Below, piece after piece: positions 63,701-64,000 of a DNA stretch of 64,000 nt; position 1 is the stretch's first letter, and every line of letters begins with the position of its first letter. The position numbers and the translations under genes are program-made. Origin of the DNA: Bifidobacterium gallicum DSM 20093 = LMG 11596 (lineage in GTDB: Bacteria; Actinomycetota; Actinomycetes; Actinomycetales; Bifidobacteriaceae); contig NZ_JGYW01000011.1 of assembly GCF_000741205.1 (NCBI RefSeq), forward strand, positions 58,570 through 122,569. Reading direction: 5' to 3'. The notes below the pieces were generated by a model. That model made no database searches, was not told where the DNA came from, and saw only the letters and a program-made list of their open reading frames with translations.

Positions 63701-64000
63701 GCGATTTGCGGGTCGGGTGTCTTGTTCCGTTATGACACGCTGGGCGTCGTCCACGCCCAACAAATGTTCGTATCCTCGTTGGAGGATGTTGATTGCGGCG
63801 TTCACGTCCGCGTTCATGCTCATGCCGCATTGTTCGCATTGGAAGTCCGCTTGGCTCTTGCGGTTTTCCTTCGCGCAATAGTGGCATTCGCTGCATGTTT
63901 GGGACGTGTACGCGGGATTAATGAGCACGAGCCTGTTGGTCATGCTCAACTGGGTCTTGTATTCGAGTTTCTGGCTGATGCCGCCCAAGGATGCGGCTCT
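63619..64000 (-). mobile_element. IS200/IS605-type element, right end and tnpB, partial
   Basis: The right end is defined by the hairpin at 63629-63648 and a terminal TCAA on the minus strand (63622-63619). The tnpB gene precedes it and runs off the window. No tnpA is visible here, so the element may lack its transposase or carry it beyond the edge. Confidence 0.65.
63659..64000 (-). CDS. tnpB: TnpB (IS605 OrfB), C-terminal part, partial
   Basis: Open to the right edge of the window, TAG stop at 63659; about 113 codons visible. It shows the C-terminal RuvC and zinc-finger region: KLEYKTQLSMTNRLVLI, then YTSQTCSECHYCAKENR, then FQCEQCGMSMNADVNAAINIL. The CxxC pairs fit the zinc finger, and the Asp of ADVNAA is the last RuvC catalytic residue. 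It is thus the end of an RNA-guided DNA nuclease, apparently intact at this end. The last 30 residues are a basic tail. The N-terminus must be checked beyond the window. Confidence 0.88.
   Translation of the reverse strand, partial: RAASLGGISQKLEYKTQLSMTNRLVLINPAYTSQTCSECHYCAKENRKSQADFQCEQCGMSMNADVNAAINILQRGYEHLLGVDDAQRVITEQDTRPANRGKSASARTRKTPT

Overview
The window looks like a chromosomal segment of a bifidobacterium or close relative (Actinobacteria, moderately high GC). Pointers are the pyruvate formate-lyase pair pflA/pflB, a soluble-looking sdhA/sdhB pair without membrane anchors, two adjacent clpP genes with clpX, the actinobacterial markers sepH (DUF3071), a DUF4193 protein and Rel, and the dut - DUF4193 - sepH ... 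parC ... parE - rpoD order seen across Actinobacteria. The assignment is inferred from gene content and order; no rRNA lies in the window.

Layout. 1-3.3 kb: a two-gene MacB/FtsX-type ABC exporter whose permease runs off the left edge. 3.4-12.3 kb (+): pyridoxal kinase, YraN, the DNA-uptake/recombination genes comM and dprA, sdhA-sdhB and an O-methyltransferase-like gene. 12.4-22.7 kb (-): LOG protein overlapping nhaA, two identical tRNA-Arg(ACG), clpX, clpP2-clpP1, a CLC channel, trigger factor and a frameshifted RNase D. 22.9-26.5 kb (-): pflA and pflB behind a CRP-like palindrome. 26.7-33.9 kb (-): a small SPOR-like protein, NAD synthetase, an M20 amidohydrolase and the methionine importer metQ-metN-metI, preceded by a possible leader-peptide attenuator. 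33.9-38.8 kb: HAD phosphatase and cyclophilin (+), then rel, dut and DUF4193 (-). 38.9-48 kb: sepH (+), a nucleotide pyrophosphatase-like gene and a two-gene FHA/ABC-2 transporter (-), then parC (+). 48-53 kb (-): the giant helicase Lhr.

53.1-57.3 kb is the most accessory-looking part. It holds a visibly AT-richer gene joining a P-loop kinase-like domain to a GNAT domain, then five copies of a 15-bp palindrome spaced about 52-62 bp apart, then two paralogous MFS transporters. 57.3-63.5 kb returns to core genes: a GT4 glycosyltransferase, parE, rpoD and a DUF4192-like protein. At the right edge is the 3' part of an IS200/IS605-type tnpB with its right-end hairpin, where a TnpB guide RNA would be expected to end.

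Most convergent gene pairs are separated by long perfect hairpins. At least four genes lacking a Shine-Dalgarno sequence (sdhA, nadE, the cyclophilin, lhr) have a TANNNT box 7-8 nt before the ATG, which suggests leaderless transcripts. The strongest points for a second look are the RNase D frameshift at a GC-dinucleotide tract, the palindrome array beside the kinase-GNAT gene, the Cys-rich leader peptide upstream of metQ, the FHA-ABC transporter, and the tnpB right end with its predicted guide.
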